From positions 1 through 48,932 of the forward strand of contig JANOYC010000038.1 of the NCBI GenBank assembly GCA_031428675.1: a stretch of 48,932 nucleotides of DNA, given 5' to 3'. This DNA is from JANOYC01 sp031428675 (GTDB taxonomy: Bacteria > Actinomycetota > Actinomycetes > Actinomycetales > Microbacteriaceae). The notes under the pieces are model-generated. The model made no database searches, had not been told where the DNA came from, and saw only the letters and a list, made by a program, of their open reading frames with translations. Made by a program: the position numbers and the translations under genes. Positions 40,116 to 47,852 of the stretch are shown here, piece by piece. Position 1 is the stretch's first letter. Every line of letters begins with the position of its first letter.

Positions 40116-40484
40116 ATGACCACGATCACCGCACACTCCATGCACGTTCCGGTCGGGCTCGGTTCGGCGGTCACTCGCGGTCGGCTCCGGTTGACCCGTC
40201 GCGGCCGCGCCGTGATTCTCACGGCGTTTGTCGCTCCGCTGATCGCCGTGGCGCTCGCCGCGCAGCTGAACGGCGGGGTGGCAAGCGCCACGAACGAGGC
40301 CGCGGCGGAGTTCGACTACATGACCGTGCAGGGTGGTCAATCGCTCTGGCAGTTGGCGGTCGAGGTTGCGCCAGCGGCCGACCCGCGGGAGGTCATCGCC
40401 GACCTGATGGCGCTCAACAGGCTGGAGTCGAGCGCAGTCGAGCCGGGTCAACGCCTTGCCATTCCGGCAGAATACTCGCGCTAG
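40116..40484 (+). CDS. LysM-domain protein, probable SOS cell-division inhibitor
   Basis: A 122-residue membrane protein. A basic N-terminus with RLRLTRRGRAVI leads into one transmembrane helix (LTAFVAPLIAVALAAQL). An extracytoplasmic LysM domain follows (YMTVQGGQSLWQLAVEVAPAADPREVIADLMALNRLESSAVEPGQRLAIP). Genes of this type, divergent from lexA, include YneA of Bacillus, DivS of Corynebacterium and ChiZ of mycobacteria, which halt division after DNA damage. Position and the LexA boxes over the promoter argue for the same role; that is inference. The ATG at 40116 begins the basic segment and follows GAGAG. A structured leader of about 110 nt precedes it. Confidence 0.85.
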   Translation: MTTITAHSMHVPVGLGSAVTRGRLRLTRRGRAVILTAFVAPLIAVALAAQLNGGVASATNEAAAEFDYMTVQGGQSLWQLAVEVAPAADPREVIADLMALNRLESSAVEPGQRLAIPAEYSR

Positions 40485-40523
40485 ACGCTCACGTGCGCGG
40501 TGAGGTCATGGTTCGAGGCCAAG

Positions 40524-40529
40524 TAGCAT
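40524..40529 (+). promoter_or_regulatory. -10 element of a leaderless hisC promoter
   Basis: TAGCAT is followed by GGCCGA (6 nt) and GTG at 40536, with no ribosome site. It probably drives hisC-hisB-hisH. Confidence 0.55.
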
Positions 40530-40535
40530 GGCCGA

Positions 40536-41612
40536 GTGATTTCGCTCGATGATCTGCCCATCCGTGACGACCTTCGCGGGCTGAAGCCCTACGGCGCTCC
40601 GCAGAAGCACGTGCGCATTGAACTGAACGTCAACGAGAACACCCACCCGATACCTGAAGCGGTCGCCCACGACATCGTCACCTCGCTGGCGGCGGCCGTA
40701 TTGCGCGTGAACCGGTATCCCGACCGTGAGTTCACCGCACTTCGCGACTCGCTCGCGCGGTACCTCGGCCACGAGCTTTCTCGAGACAACATCTGGGCGG
40801 CAAACGGATCAAACGAGGTGCTTCAGCAGATCCTGCAGGCGTTCGGCGGCCCAGGGCGTTCCGTGCTCGGTTTTCCCCCCACCTATTCGATGCACTCGAT
40901 TATCGCCGCGGGCACGGGCACTCGTTGGGTACCCGCCAAGCGCGACGCTGCTTACGAGATTTCTCCCGCGACTGCTGTCGCGGCCATTCGCGCTGAGCAG
41001 CCCGATCTGGTGTTCTTCTGCTCCCCGAACAACCCGACTGGAACCCCGCTCGGGCTGGACACCATCGAAGCGGCGTATGACGCGACGTCCGGCGTCGTCG
41101 TCGTCGACGAAGCGTATGCGGAGTTTGCCCCTGAGGGCACTCCGAGCGCGTTGACGCTGCTGCCCGGGCGCGAGCGCTTGATTGTGTCGCGCACGATGAG
41201 CAAGGCGTTCGCGTTCGCTGGCGCTCGCGTCGGTTATCTCGCGGCTGATCCGGCCGTGGCCGATGCACTGCGCTTGGTGAGGCTGCCTTACCACTTGTCG
41301 GGGCTGACCCAGGCGGCGGCCGTCGCGGCACTCGATCACGCGGTCGAAATGCTCGCCATGGTCGATGACATCCGAGTGCAGCGTGACCGCCTGCTTGTGG
41401 AACTCGCCGAGCTGGGGTTCACACCGCTGCCGAGTTGGGGCAATTTCGTGCTGTTCGGAGGCGTCGATGAACCGCACCGAGTGTTCGAGCAATTGCTCGC
41501 CGAAGGCATCATCGTGCGCGATCTGGCGATCGAGGGCCACTTGCGCGTGACGGCTGGCACCGAAGCGGAAACGACAGCCTTCCTCGAGGCGCTCGCTAGG
41601 ATTACTGCATGA
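40536..41612 (+). CDS. hisC: Histidinol-phosphate aminotransferase
   Basis: A 358-residue PLP enzyme of aminotransferase class I/II, interconverting imidazole-acetol phosphate and histidinol phosphate. LNVNENTHPIP is the family's N-terminal signature. NRYPDREFTALRDSLARYL, FCSPNNPTGTPLG and VVDEAYAEFAPEG follow, and the PLP lysine is in SRTMSKAFAFAGARVGYL (about residue 223). It begins with GTG behind a -10. Its stop overlaps the hisB ATG by 4 bp (ATGA). hisD, which often precedes hisC, is not in the window. Confidence 0.95.
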   Translation: MISLDDLPIRDDLRGLKPYGAPQKHVRIELNVNENTHPIPEAVAHDIVTSLAAAVLRVNRYPDREFTALRDSLARYLGHELSRDNIWAANGSNEVLQQILQAFGGPGRSVLGFPPTYSMHSIIAAGTGTRWVPAKRDAAYEISPATAVAAIRAEQPDLVFFCSPNNPTGTPLGLDTIEAAYDATSGVVVVDEAYAEFAPEGTPSALTLLPGRERLIVSRTMSKAFAFAGARVGYLAADPAVADALRLVRLPYHLSGLTQAAAVAALDHAVEMLAMVDDIRVQRDRLLVELAELGFTPLPSWGNFVLFGGVDEPHRVFEQLLAEGIIVRDLAIEGHLRVTAGTEAETTAFLEALARITA

Positions 41613-42244
41613 ACAGCGAGAATTCCGCCGCGTCGTCGGGCGGGTCACCGCGGACCGCGCGAATCTCCCGCGCCACGAGCGAGTCGTCGATCGAACTCGA
41701 AATCGATCTCGATGGCACCGGTGCATCCGATATCGATTCGTCTGTTCCATTCTTCAACCACATGCTGACCGCTTTCAGCAAACACTCGCTTATTGACCTG
41801 CGCGTGCGCGCAACCGGTGATACCGATATCGACGTGCACCACACGGTTGAAGACATCGGGATTGTTCTCGGGCAAGCCATTCGCGAGGCGCTCGGCTCGA
41901 AGTCCGGGATCTCGCGCTACGGCGACGCTCTCGTTCCCCTCGACGAAGCGCTCGTTCAAGCCGTCGTCGACGTGTCGGGTAGGCCATACCTCGTGCACAC
42001 GGGTGAGCCCGCGGGATTCGAGCACCACCTCATCGGCGGTCACTTCACCGGGTCGATGGTGCGTCACGTTTTCGAGGCGATCACGATCAATGCCGGGCTG
42101 ACCGTGCACATCACCGTGCTCGGCGGCAGGGATCCGCACCACATTGCGGAGGCCGAGTTCAAGGCGTTTGCCCGCGCAATTCGCCGTGCGATTGAGCCAG
42201 ATGCCCGAGTCAGCGGCATCCCGTCTACGAAGGGCGCTCTGTAA
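41609..42244 (+). CDS. hisB: Imidazoleglycerol-phosphate dehydratase
   Basis: A 211-residue manganese enzyme of histidine synthesis. The two repeats carry histidine-rich metal sites: FFNHMLTAFSKHSLIDL, HHTVEDIGIVLGQAI, FTGSMVRHVFEAI and GRDPHHIAEAEFKAFARAIRRA. It lacks the phosphatase domain of the E. coli fusion, as usual outside gamma-proteobacteria. The N-terminal 15 residues are Ser/Gly-rich. It starts within the hisC stop, and hisH starts 3 bp after its end, so translation is probably coupled. Confidence 0.96.
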   Translation: MNSENSAASSGGSPRTARISRATSESSIELEIDLDGTGASDIDSSVPFFNHMLTAFSKHSLIDLRVRATGDTDIDVHHTVEDIGIVLGQAIREALGSKSGISRYGDALVPLDEALVQAVVDVSGRPYLVHTGEPAGFEHHLIGGHFTGSMVRHVFEAITINAGLTVHITVLGGRDPHHIAEAEFKAFARAIRRAIEPDARVSGIPSTKGAL

Positions 42245-42247
42245 CCG

Positions 42248-42883
42248 GTGGCCAAACCATCCGTCGTCGTCCTCGACTACGGTTCGGGCAACGTGCACTC
42301 GGCGGCAAAGGCCGTCGAACTCGCGGGCGCGAACGTCGAGATCACCGCCGACCGTCAACGAGTTGCCAATGCCGATGGGCTTCTCGTTCCTGGTGTCGGA
42401 GCGTTCGCTGCAGTCATGTCGGCGTTGTCGGGAGCGCGAGGTGCGGAGCTCATCGATCGCCGCCTCGCGGGAGGTCGCCCGGTGCTCGGGATCTGCGTGG
42501 GCATGCAGGTGATGTTCGAACACGGGGTGGAGCGCGGCATCGACACCGAGGGCCTCGGGGAGTGGCCGGGAGCGGTGACGCGACTCGACGCCCCGGTGCT
42601 TCCACACATGGGATGGAATACCGTCGACGTGCCCGAGAATTCCGCACTCTTCGCCGGGCTGGAGCACGAGAGGTTCTATTTCGTTCACTCCTACGCGGCC
42701 CAGAACTGGACTCTCGACGTGAATGACAAATACCGACAACCTGCGGTCACGTGGGCGGAGCACGGCACCAGTCGTTTCGTCGCCGCCGTCGAAAACGGTC
42801 CACTTTCGGCGACGCAGTTCCACCCCGAAAAATCTGGCCACGCCGGTATCAAGCTGCTCGAGAACTGGCTTGAATCGCTTTAG
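42248..42883 (+). CDS. hisH: Imidazole glycerol phosphate synthase glutaminase subunit
   Basis: A 211-residue class I glutamine amidotransferase that supplies ammonia to HisF. The nucleophile is in GICVGMQVMFEHGVERG (about residue 83). PHMGWNTVD and the His-Glu pair in TQFHPEKSGHAGIKLLENW complete the site. It begins with GTG 3 bp after hisB. hisF is not seen in the window. PriA follows after a 92-bp gap with its own probable promoter. Confidence 0.96.
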   Translation: MAKPSVVVLDYGSGNVHSAAKAVELAGANVEITADRQRVANADGLLVPGVGAFAAVMSALSGARGAELIDRRLAGGRPVLGICVGMQVMFEHGVERGIDTEGLGEWPGAVTRLDAPVLPHMGWNTVDVPENSALFAGLEHERFYFVHSYAAQNWTLDVNDKYRQPAVTWAEHGTSRFVAAVENGPLSATQFHPEKSGHAGIKLLENWLESL

Positions 42884-42975
42884 TTCCATCACGGAATCGT
42901 CCTCGTGCGCACAGAGGACTAGTATCGGTTTCTTGTTCGCGCATATCCGCGAGCGCGCCCCAAGAAAGCAAGGCA

Positions 42976-43725
42976 ATGAGCGAGTTCACAAGCACCCCCG
43001 GTCTGGTTCTTCTCCCCGCTGTTGATGTCGCTGACGGCAAAGCCGTGCGGTTGACCCAAGGCGTCGCAGGAACAGAGACTAATTACGGCGACCCCGTCGA
43101 CGCCGCCGCCGAATGGATCAGCCAAGGCGCCGAGTGGATTCACCTCGTCGACCTCGACGCGGCATTCGGTCGCGGCAACAACCATTCCGTCATCAAGCGA
43201 GTGATCAAGTCGGCGCCTCGCGCAGTGAACATCGAACTCTCCGGCGGCATCCGGGATGACGCCAGTCTGGAGTCGGCGCTGTCGACCGGCGCGAAGCGCA
43301 TCAATTTGGGGACGGCCGCCTTGGAGAATCCGGAGTGGGCCGCCCACGTCATCTCGGAGTACGGCGAGGCGATTGCAGTTGGACTCGACGTTCGCGGCAC
43401 GACGCTTGCGGCGCGGGGCTGGACGCAGGAGGGCGGAGACCTGTGGGCCGTCATGGACCGACTCGAGGAAGCCGGCTGTGCGCGCTACGTCGTCACCGAT
43501 GTGACGAAGGACGGCACCCTCAAGGGCCCCAACCTCGAGCTTCTGGAAGCAGTGATGGATCGCACGCACAAGCCGGTCATCGCATCGGGCGGCATTGCGA
43601 GCCTCGATGACATCGCCGAGTTGCGCACGCTCGTGCCGCTTGGTCTCGAAGGTGCCATCGTCGGCAAGGCACTGTACGCCAAGGCCTTCACGCTCGCTGA
43701 GGCGCTCGACGTCGCCAGCGACTGA
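42976..43725 (+). CDS. priA: Bifunctional HisA/TrpF isomerase PriA
   Basis: A 249-residue TIM barrel. In actinobacteria lacking trpF, PriA isomerises both ProFAR (histidine) and PRA (tryptophan). The half-barrels carry LLPAVDVADGKAVRLTQG, WIHLVDLDAAFGRG, IELSGGIRDDASL, INLGTAALENPEW, GLDVRGTTLAARGW, YVVTDVTKDGTLKGPN and VIASGGIASLDDI. Both catalytic aspartates are present (AVDVADG and VTDVTKDG). TAGTAT at about 42919 may be its -10, and AAGGCA precedes the ATG. Its stop shares one base with the next ATG (TGATG). Bifunctionality is by family. Confidence 0.93.
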   Translation: MSEFTSTPGLVLLPAVDVADGKAVRLTQGVAGTETNYGDPVDAAAEWISQGAEWIHLVDLDAAFGRGNNHSVIKRVIKSAPRAVNIELSGGIRDDASLESALSTGAKRINLGTAALENPEWAAHVISEYGEAIAVGLDVRGTTLAARGWTQEGGDLWAVMDRLEEAGCARYVVTDVTKDGTLKGPNLELLEAVMDRTHKPVIASGGIASLDDIAELRTLVPLGLEGAIVGKALYAKAFTLAEALDVASD

Positions 43726-44483
43726 TGTCGCGCACCGATTCGGCTGGCGTCCCCTGGGAAGGCCGGCGTTTCGAGAGCAATACCAACGTTGCCGATGACG
43801 GCACGGCTCCGGCTGACCTCATGGCGGCGATCGCGTCATTCCGTCGGGGCGAGATCGGCGCCGAGCGCGTGATCGATGCCCTGCGCGAGGCTCGCCTTCT
43901 CATCCCGCTCGTGGCACGCCTTGGCGAAGCGGGCATGAGCGACCGCGGCCACACGATCGACAAGAACCAGGAGCTGTCGATCGTCACCGTGCTGGGCCCC
44001 GACGGCAGAACAGTGCTACCCGCCTTCTCATCGGTCGACGCAATGCGCGCGTGGCATCCGACCGCTCGTCCGATTCCCGCCCCAGCAGTACGCGTGGCGC
44101 TGGCTGCTGACCACGAGGACACCGACGTTGTCGTGCTTGACCCGACGACCGCATCCGAATTCGTCATCCGCAGGCCCGCGTTGGCGGCGCTCGCGGCAGG
44201 TGAACCGTGGCTACCCGCATACAGCGACGAGCAGGTCGTCTCGGCCTTCGGTGCCGTTCTCGCCGCTGAACCGAACGTCGCCTCGCTCATCGTGCTACCG
44301 GGTGATCCGGATGCGCGCTTCGCCGGCCCCGAGGTCGTGGTGAGGTTGGAACTGGTCGATGGTCTGGATCGCGACGAGGTCACCGCACTGGTCGCCAGAG
44401 TGACGGACGCGTGGTCGGCCAGCGAGTTGATCGCTGCGCGGGTCGACAGCATGCGCGTTCAGTTGGCACGTTCACCGTCGTGA
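43725..44483 (+). CDS. SseB-family protein
   Basis: A 252-residue protein with an SseB N-terminal-type domain: LMAAIASFRRGEIGAERVIDALREARLLIPLVA, then QELSIVTVLGPDGRTVLPAFSSVDAMRAWHP, and VVLDPTTASEFVIRRPALAALAAGEPWLPAY. Members have no settled biochemical role. In many actinobacteria the gene directly follows priA, as here with a 1-bp overlap. It is convergent with the DUF1844 gene 13 bp away. No signal or membrane segment is seen, so it is probably cytosolic. Confidence 0.88.
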   Translation: MSRTDSAGVPWEGRRFESNTNVADDGTAPADLMAAIASFRRGEIGAERVIDALREARLLIPLVARLGEAGMSDRGHTIDKNQELSIVTVLGPDGRTVLPAFSSVDAMRAWHPTARPIPAPAVRVALAADHEDTDVVVLDPTTASEFVIRRPALAALAAGEPWLPAYSDEQVVSAFGAVLAAEPNVASLIVLPGDPDARFAGPEVVVRLELVDGLDRDEVTALVARVTDAWSASELIAARVDSMRVQLARSPS

Positions 44484-44496
44484 CCGGCGGCGCGCG

Positions 44497-44832
44497 CTAG
44501 TTGACCGGGCCCGTCCACTTCTCCCCGGGTCCTTTGCCCGGTGCATCCGGGAACGTGGAGGCCTCGCGAAACGCCAGTTGCACGGAGCGCAATCCGTCTC
44601 GGAGCGGCCGGGCGTGGTGGTCGCCGATCTCGGGGGCGGCAGCGGTGACAAGACCCGCAAGAGCGGTGATGAGCTTTCGAGCTTCATCGAGGTCGATCTC
44701 AGCGCTCGCATCGGGGATGTCTGCGAGTCCGAGCTTGACGGCCGCGGCGCTCAACAAGTGCACGGCGACAGTATTGATGAGCTCAACCGCTGGCACTTCA
44801 GCGATGTCGCGGATGTCGTCGATGTCGCTCAT
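44497..44832 (-). CDS. DUF1844 protein
   Basis: A 111-residue soluble protein. PAVELINTVAVHLLSAAAVKLGL and EARKLITALAGLVTAAAPEIGDHHARPLRDGLRSVQLAFREA match DUF1844, a family that commonly sits beside infC in actinobacteria. No function is established. GAAGGA precedes the ATG at 44832 by 6 nt. It is divergent from the infC operon, whose -10 lies 34 bp from its start codon, and convergent with the SseB gene. Confidence 0.9.
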   Translation of the reverse strand: MSDIDDIRDIAEVPAVELINTVAVHLLSAAAVKLGLADIPDASAEIDLDEARKLITALAGLVTAAAPEIGDHHARPLRDGLRSVQLAFREASTFPDAPGKGPGEKWTGPVN

Positions 44833-44865
44833 GGCTGTTCCTTCGCTTATTGACGCGGCCTCTGC

Positions 44866-45099
44866 TATCCTCAGTGAGGCTCCGGGGCGATTGCCTCGGT
44901 ACGTAAAGTGGAGATTCTCCCACCCGCACGCCGCTTCTCAAGGCTAACGGGTTGTAACACCCCGCCTGTGCGAGCAGGTAGTGCCTCATGGCAGTTCGGG
45001 TGTTGGCATCGCCGTGCGGCGATGCGTGAATTCTTCTCTTGCGTCGCCGCGGCACACGCCGACGGTGTGGCTTCATCCACATGACCCAAGGAGATACGC
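44866..45099 (+). promoter_or_regulatory. infC-rpmI-rplT promoter and structured leader
   Basis: TATCCT (44866-44871) is the best -10, giving a leader of about 220 nt. Near its end, GCATCGCC (45006-45013) and GGCGATGC (45018-45025) form an 8-bp hairpin followed by the pyrimidine run TTCTTCTCTT. The bases GCGGCGA (45016-45022) can instead pair with TCGCCGC (45044-45050), so two structures exclude each other. This is the layout of an attenuator, and IF3/L20 operons are often controlled by their own products. I cannot name an RNA family. Confidence 0.5.
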
Positions 45100-45736
<637 letters not shown>

Positions 45737-45744
<8 letters not shown>

Positions 45745-45931
45745 GCAGAAGACTCACTCCGGCGCCAAGAAGCGATTCAAGGTCACCGGAAGCGGCAAGA
45801 TCATGAAGCAGCAGGCCGGCATGCGCCACAACCTCGAAGTCAAGGCGGCCGACCGCAAGCGCCGCCTGAACACTGACCAGGTACTGGCCCCGGCCGACGC
45901 CAAGGTCATCAAGAAGCTTCTCGGCAAGTAA
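45737..45931 (+). CDS. rpmI: Ribosomal protein bL35
   Basis: A 64-residue protein of the large subunit. MPKQKTHSGAKKRFKVTGSGKI and AADRKRRLNTDQVLAPADAKVIKKLL are diagnostic. Its ATG is inside the end of infC (8-bp overlap, ATGCCTAA), with AGAAGG just upstream in the infC tail, so it is translated by coupling. rplT follows after 28 bp. Confidence 0.97.
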
Positions 45932-45959
45932 CCCCGAAAACGTTTAAGGAACCAGAACA

Positions 45960-46346
45960 ATGGCAAGAGTAAAGAGAGCCGTCAACGCGGCCAAGAAGCG
46001 TCGCGTCATCCTCGAACGCGCCGAGGGCTACCGCGGACAGCGTTCGCGCCTCTACCGCAAGGCCAAGGAGCAGGTCACCCACTCCCTCGTCTACGCGTAC
46101 CGTGACCGTCGCCAGAAGAAGGGTGACTTCCGTCGCCTCTGGATCCAGCGGATCAACGCGGCGTCGCGCGCGAACGGGCTCACCTACAACCGCCTCATCC
46201 AGGGCTTGAACCTGGCTGGCGTTGAGGTCGACCGTCGCATCCTCGCCGATCTCGCTGTCAACGAGCCCGCCACGTTCGCCTCGATCGTTGCCACGGCGAA
46301 GGCGGCACTCCCCGCTGACACGAGCGCGCCGAAGGTCACTGTCTAA
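45960..46346 (+). CDS. rplT: Ribosomal protein bL20
   Basis: A 128-residue large-subunit assembly protein. VKRAVNAAKKRRVILERAEGYRGQRSRLYRKAKEQVTHSLVYAYRDRR is typical. The last 24 residues (TFASIVATAKAALPADTSAPKVTV) form the usual variable tail. TTAAGGA precedes the ATG by 8 nt. A 12-bp terminator hairpin follows. A second, diverged copy of the gene's 3' end lies about 550 bp downstream in front of a TrmH-type methyltransferase, the gene that commonly follows rplT. Confidence 0.97.
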   Translation: MARVKRAVNAAKKRRVILERAEGYRGQRSRLYRKAKEQVTHSLVYAYRDRRQKKGDFRRLWIQRINAASRANGLTYNRLIQGLNLAGVEVDRRILADLAVNEPATFASIVATAKAALPADTSAPKVTV

Positions 46347-46394
46347 CTGTCCATCGTTGCGGTGTGACGTGCAGGGACTGTCGCATCCATCCCC

Positions 46395-46433
46395 CGAAAT
46401 CCCCGATGTGAGGTGACTCTGTCGGGGATTTCG
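46395..46433. terminator. Terminator hairpin after rplT
   Basis: CGAAATCCCCGA (46395-46406) pairs perfectly with TCGGGGATTTCG (46422-46433) over 12 bp around a 15-nt loop. It sits between rplT and the convergent cupin gene and can serve both. Confidence 0.8.
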
Positions 46434-46452
46434 TGCGTGCGGGAGTCGTTGG

Positions 46453-46821
46453 TCAGTCCGCGGAGAGTTCGGAGGGGCGTGTCGCTCCAGACAATTCGAG
46501 CAGCACGTTCGGCTCGTCGCCGACGACCCACGCGTCGTGTCCGGGGCGGATGATCGCGAGATCGCCCGGACCGAATTCCAGCTCGGTGCCGTCGTCCATG
46601 CGAACGGCCTGTCTGCCGGAGAGGAAGTACTTCACGTGATACTTCATGCACGAATCAGTCTTCGCGACGGGCTTCACGTCTTCCGACCACTTCCATCCGG
46701 GTTCGAGTGTCTCGCGCGCGACCTCGAGGCCGCCGATGGCAACTTTCTCGATAGTCCCCTTCGCGAACGGCTTCGTCGTCTCGTCTGGAGACAGGATGCT
46801 TGACTTCAATATGCCTTCCAT
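46453..46821 (-). CDS. Cupin-domain protein
   Basis: A 122-residue small beta-barrel protein. EVARETLEPGWKWSEDVKPVAKTDSCMKYHVKYFLSGRQAVRMDDGTELEFGPGDLAIIRPGHDAWVVGDEPNVLLEL shows the two cupin motifs, with the second ending in PGHDAW. Metal ligands are incomplete (one clear histidine per motif), so catalysis is uncertain and it may be a binding or sensing protein. GGAGGTG precedes the ATG at 46821; a longer frame upstream has no ribosome site and runs through the rplT relic. It lies between rplT and its usual neighbour on the opposite strand, so it appears to be an insertion there. Confidence 0.85.
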   Translation of the reverse strand: MEGILKSSILSPDETTKPFAKGTIEKVAIGGLEVARETLEPGWKWSEDVKPVAKTDSCMKYHVKYFLSGRQAVRMDDGTELEFGPGDLAIIRPGHDAWVVGDEPNVLLELSGATRPSELSAD

Positions 46822-46892
46822 GGCACCTCCATGTGCGGTTAATGCCCAGTATCCTCGCGATCGATGGCGGCGCCACAAAATTGTTCCTCGAC

Positions 46893-46967
46893 TTCGCGTC
46901 GATTGTCGCGACGGCGAAAGCGGCACTCCCGGTTGGCACGAGCGCACCGAAGGCGGATGCTGCATAG
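46893..46967 (+). pseudogene. Relic of a second rplT 3' end
   Basis: Codons TTC GCG TCG ATT GTC GCG ... encode FASIVATAKAALPVGTSAPKADAA and a TAG stop, against FASIVATAKAALPADTSAPKVTV at the end of rplT (46277-46346). Over the 21 shared codons before the last three or four, differences are mostly at third positions, with only two adjacent replacements (AD to VG). Homology stops abruptly upstream of the TTC. This is a fragment of a once functional, diverged rplT, left directly before the TrmH-type gene. Confidence 0.8.
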
Positions 46968-46975
46968 TTGGCTCT

Positions 46976-47776
46976 ATGATCGACAACCCCCGCTCACCAC
47001 GTGTTTGGGCGGTGGCCAAGCTGGCCCAGAGAGACGCCCGGTCCGAGACCGGGCTCTTTCTTTTGGAGGGCCCGCAAGCCGTCTCCGAGGCACTTGCCTA
47101 CCGCCCCGAACTCGTGATGGAGTTTTTCGCCACTCCCACCGCGCTCGAACGACACCCGGCCATCGCCGAAACGGCGGCCGCGGTCGGCCTCGACGTCGAG
47201 TTCGTGACTGAGGCTGTGCTGACGGCAATGGCCGACACCGTCACGCCTCAGGGGATCGTTGCTGTCTGCCGCCAGTTCCCCACGTCGCTGCGCGAACTGC
47301 TCGGCGATGGTCCGCGGCTGATCGCGATCCTCGAAGAGGTGCGCGACCCGGGAAACGCGGGAACGATCATCCGGGCGGCGGATGCGGCCGGTGCCGACGG
47401 CGTGATTCTCACGGGGAGAAGCGTCGACCTCTACAACCCGAAGCTTGTGAGATCGACGACGGGCTCGCTGTTCCACATGCCTGTCGCCACGGGTCAAGAG
47501 CTGTCGAATGTGCTCGATCGCGTACGCCGGGCAGGCCTCCAGGTGCTGGCTGCGGATATCCGAGGCGAGCGACTTCCCGAAGCTCGCGCCGACGGCACGC
47601 TCGCGAAGCCCACCGCGTGGTTGTTCGGCAACGAGGCCCGCGGATTGAGCCCCGAGCAGGTCGATCTCGCCGACCGATCGATTACGGTTCCGATCTATGG
47701 CAAGGCGGAATCGATGAACCTCGCTACCGCGGCGTCTGTCTGCCTTTACGAGAGTGCGTTCTCCCAGCGCTCCTAA
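46976..47776 (+). CDS. TrmH/SpoU-family RNA 2'-O-methyltransferase
   Basis: A 266-residue knotted (SPOUT) methyltransferase. The N-terminal substrate-binding part has WAVAKLAQRDARSETGLFLLEGPQAVSEAL. The catalytic domain shows the three SpoU motifs: LEEVRDPGNAGTIIRAADAAGADGVIL, WLFGNEARGLSPE and ITVPIYGKAESMNLATAASVCLYE. It modifies ribose in rRNA or tRNA; the exact site is unknown. The ATG at 46976 is 8 bp after the stop of the rplT relic, the usual close spacing of rplT and this gene. With the terminator and cupin gene in between, it must now have its own promoter. Confidence 0.93.
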   Translation: MIDNPRSPRVWAVAKLAQRDARSETGLFLLEGPQAVSEALAYRPELVMEFFATPTALERHPAIAETAAAVGLDVEFVTEAVLTAMADTVTPQGIVAVCRQFPTSLRELLGDGPRLIAILEEVRDPGNAGTIIRAADAAGADGVILTGRSVDLYNPKLVRSTTGSLFHMPVATGQELSNVLDRVRRAGLQVLAADIRGERLPEARADGTLAKPTAWLFGNEARGLSPEQVDLADRSITVPIYGKAESMNLATAASVCLYESAFSQRS

Positions 47777-47852
47777 GCGCCCGACGTTTCCCTTCGGTTA
47801 CGACTTGGCGCGCCACGTTGACCCCCGTTCGGGGGAGTGGTTGGGTGGGCCT

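Noticed and set aside
46893..46967. Phage or ICE attachment site at the end of rplT
   Set aside because: The two copies share no identical run longer than about 11 bp, differ mainly at silent positions, and no integrase is present. Homologous recombination fits better than site-specific integration.
46822..47019. N-terminal extension of the cupin frame
   Set aside because: It would run antisense through the rplT relic and the start of the TrmH gene and lacks a ribosome site, while GGAGGTG precedes the ATG at 46821.
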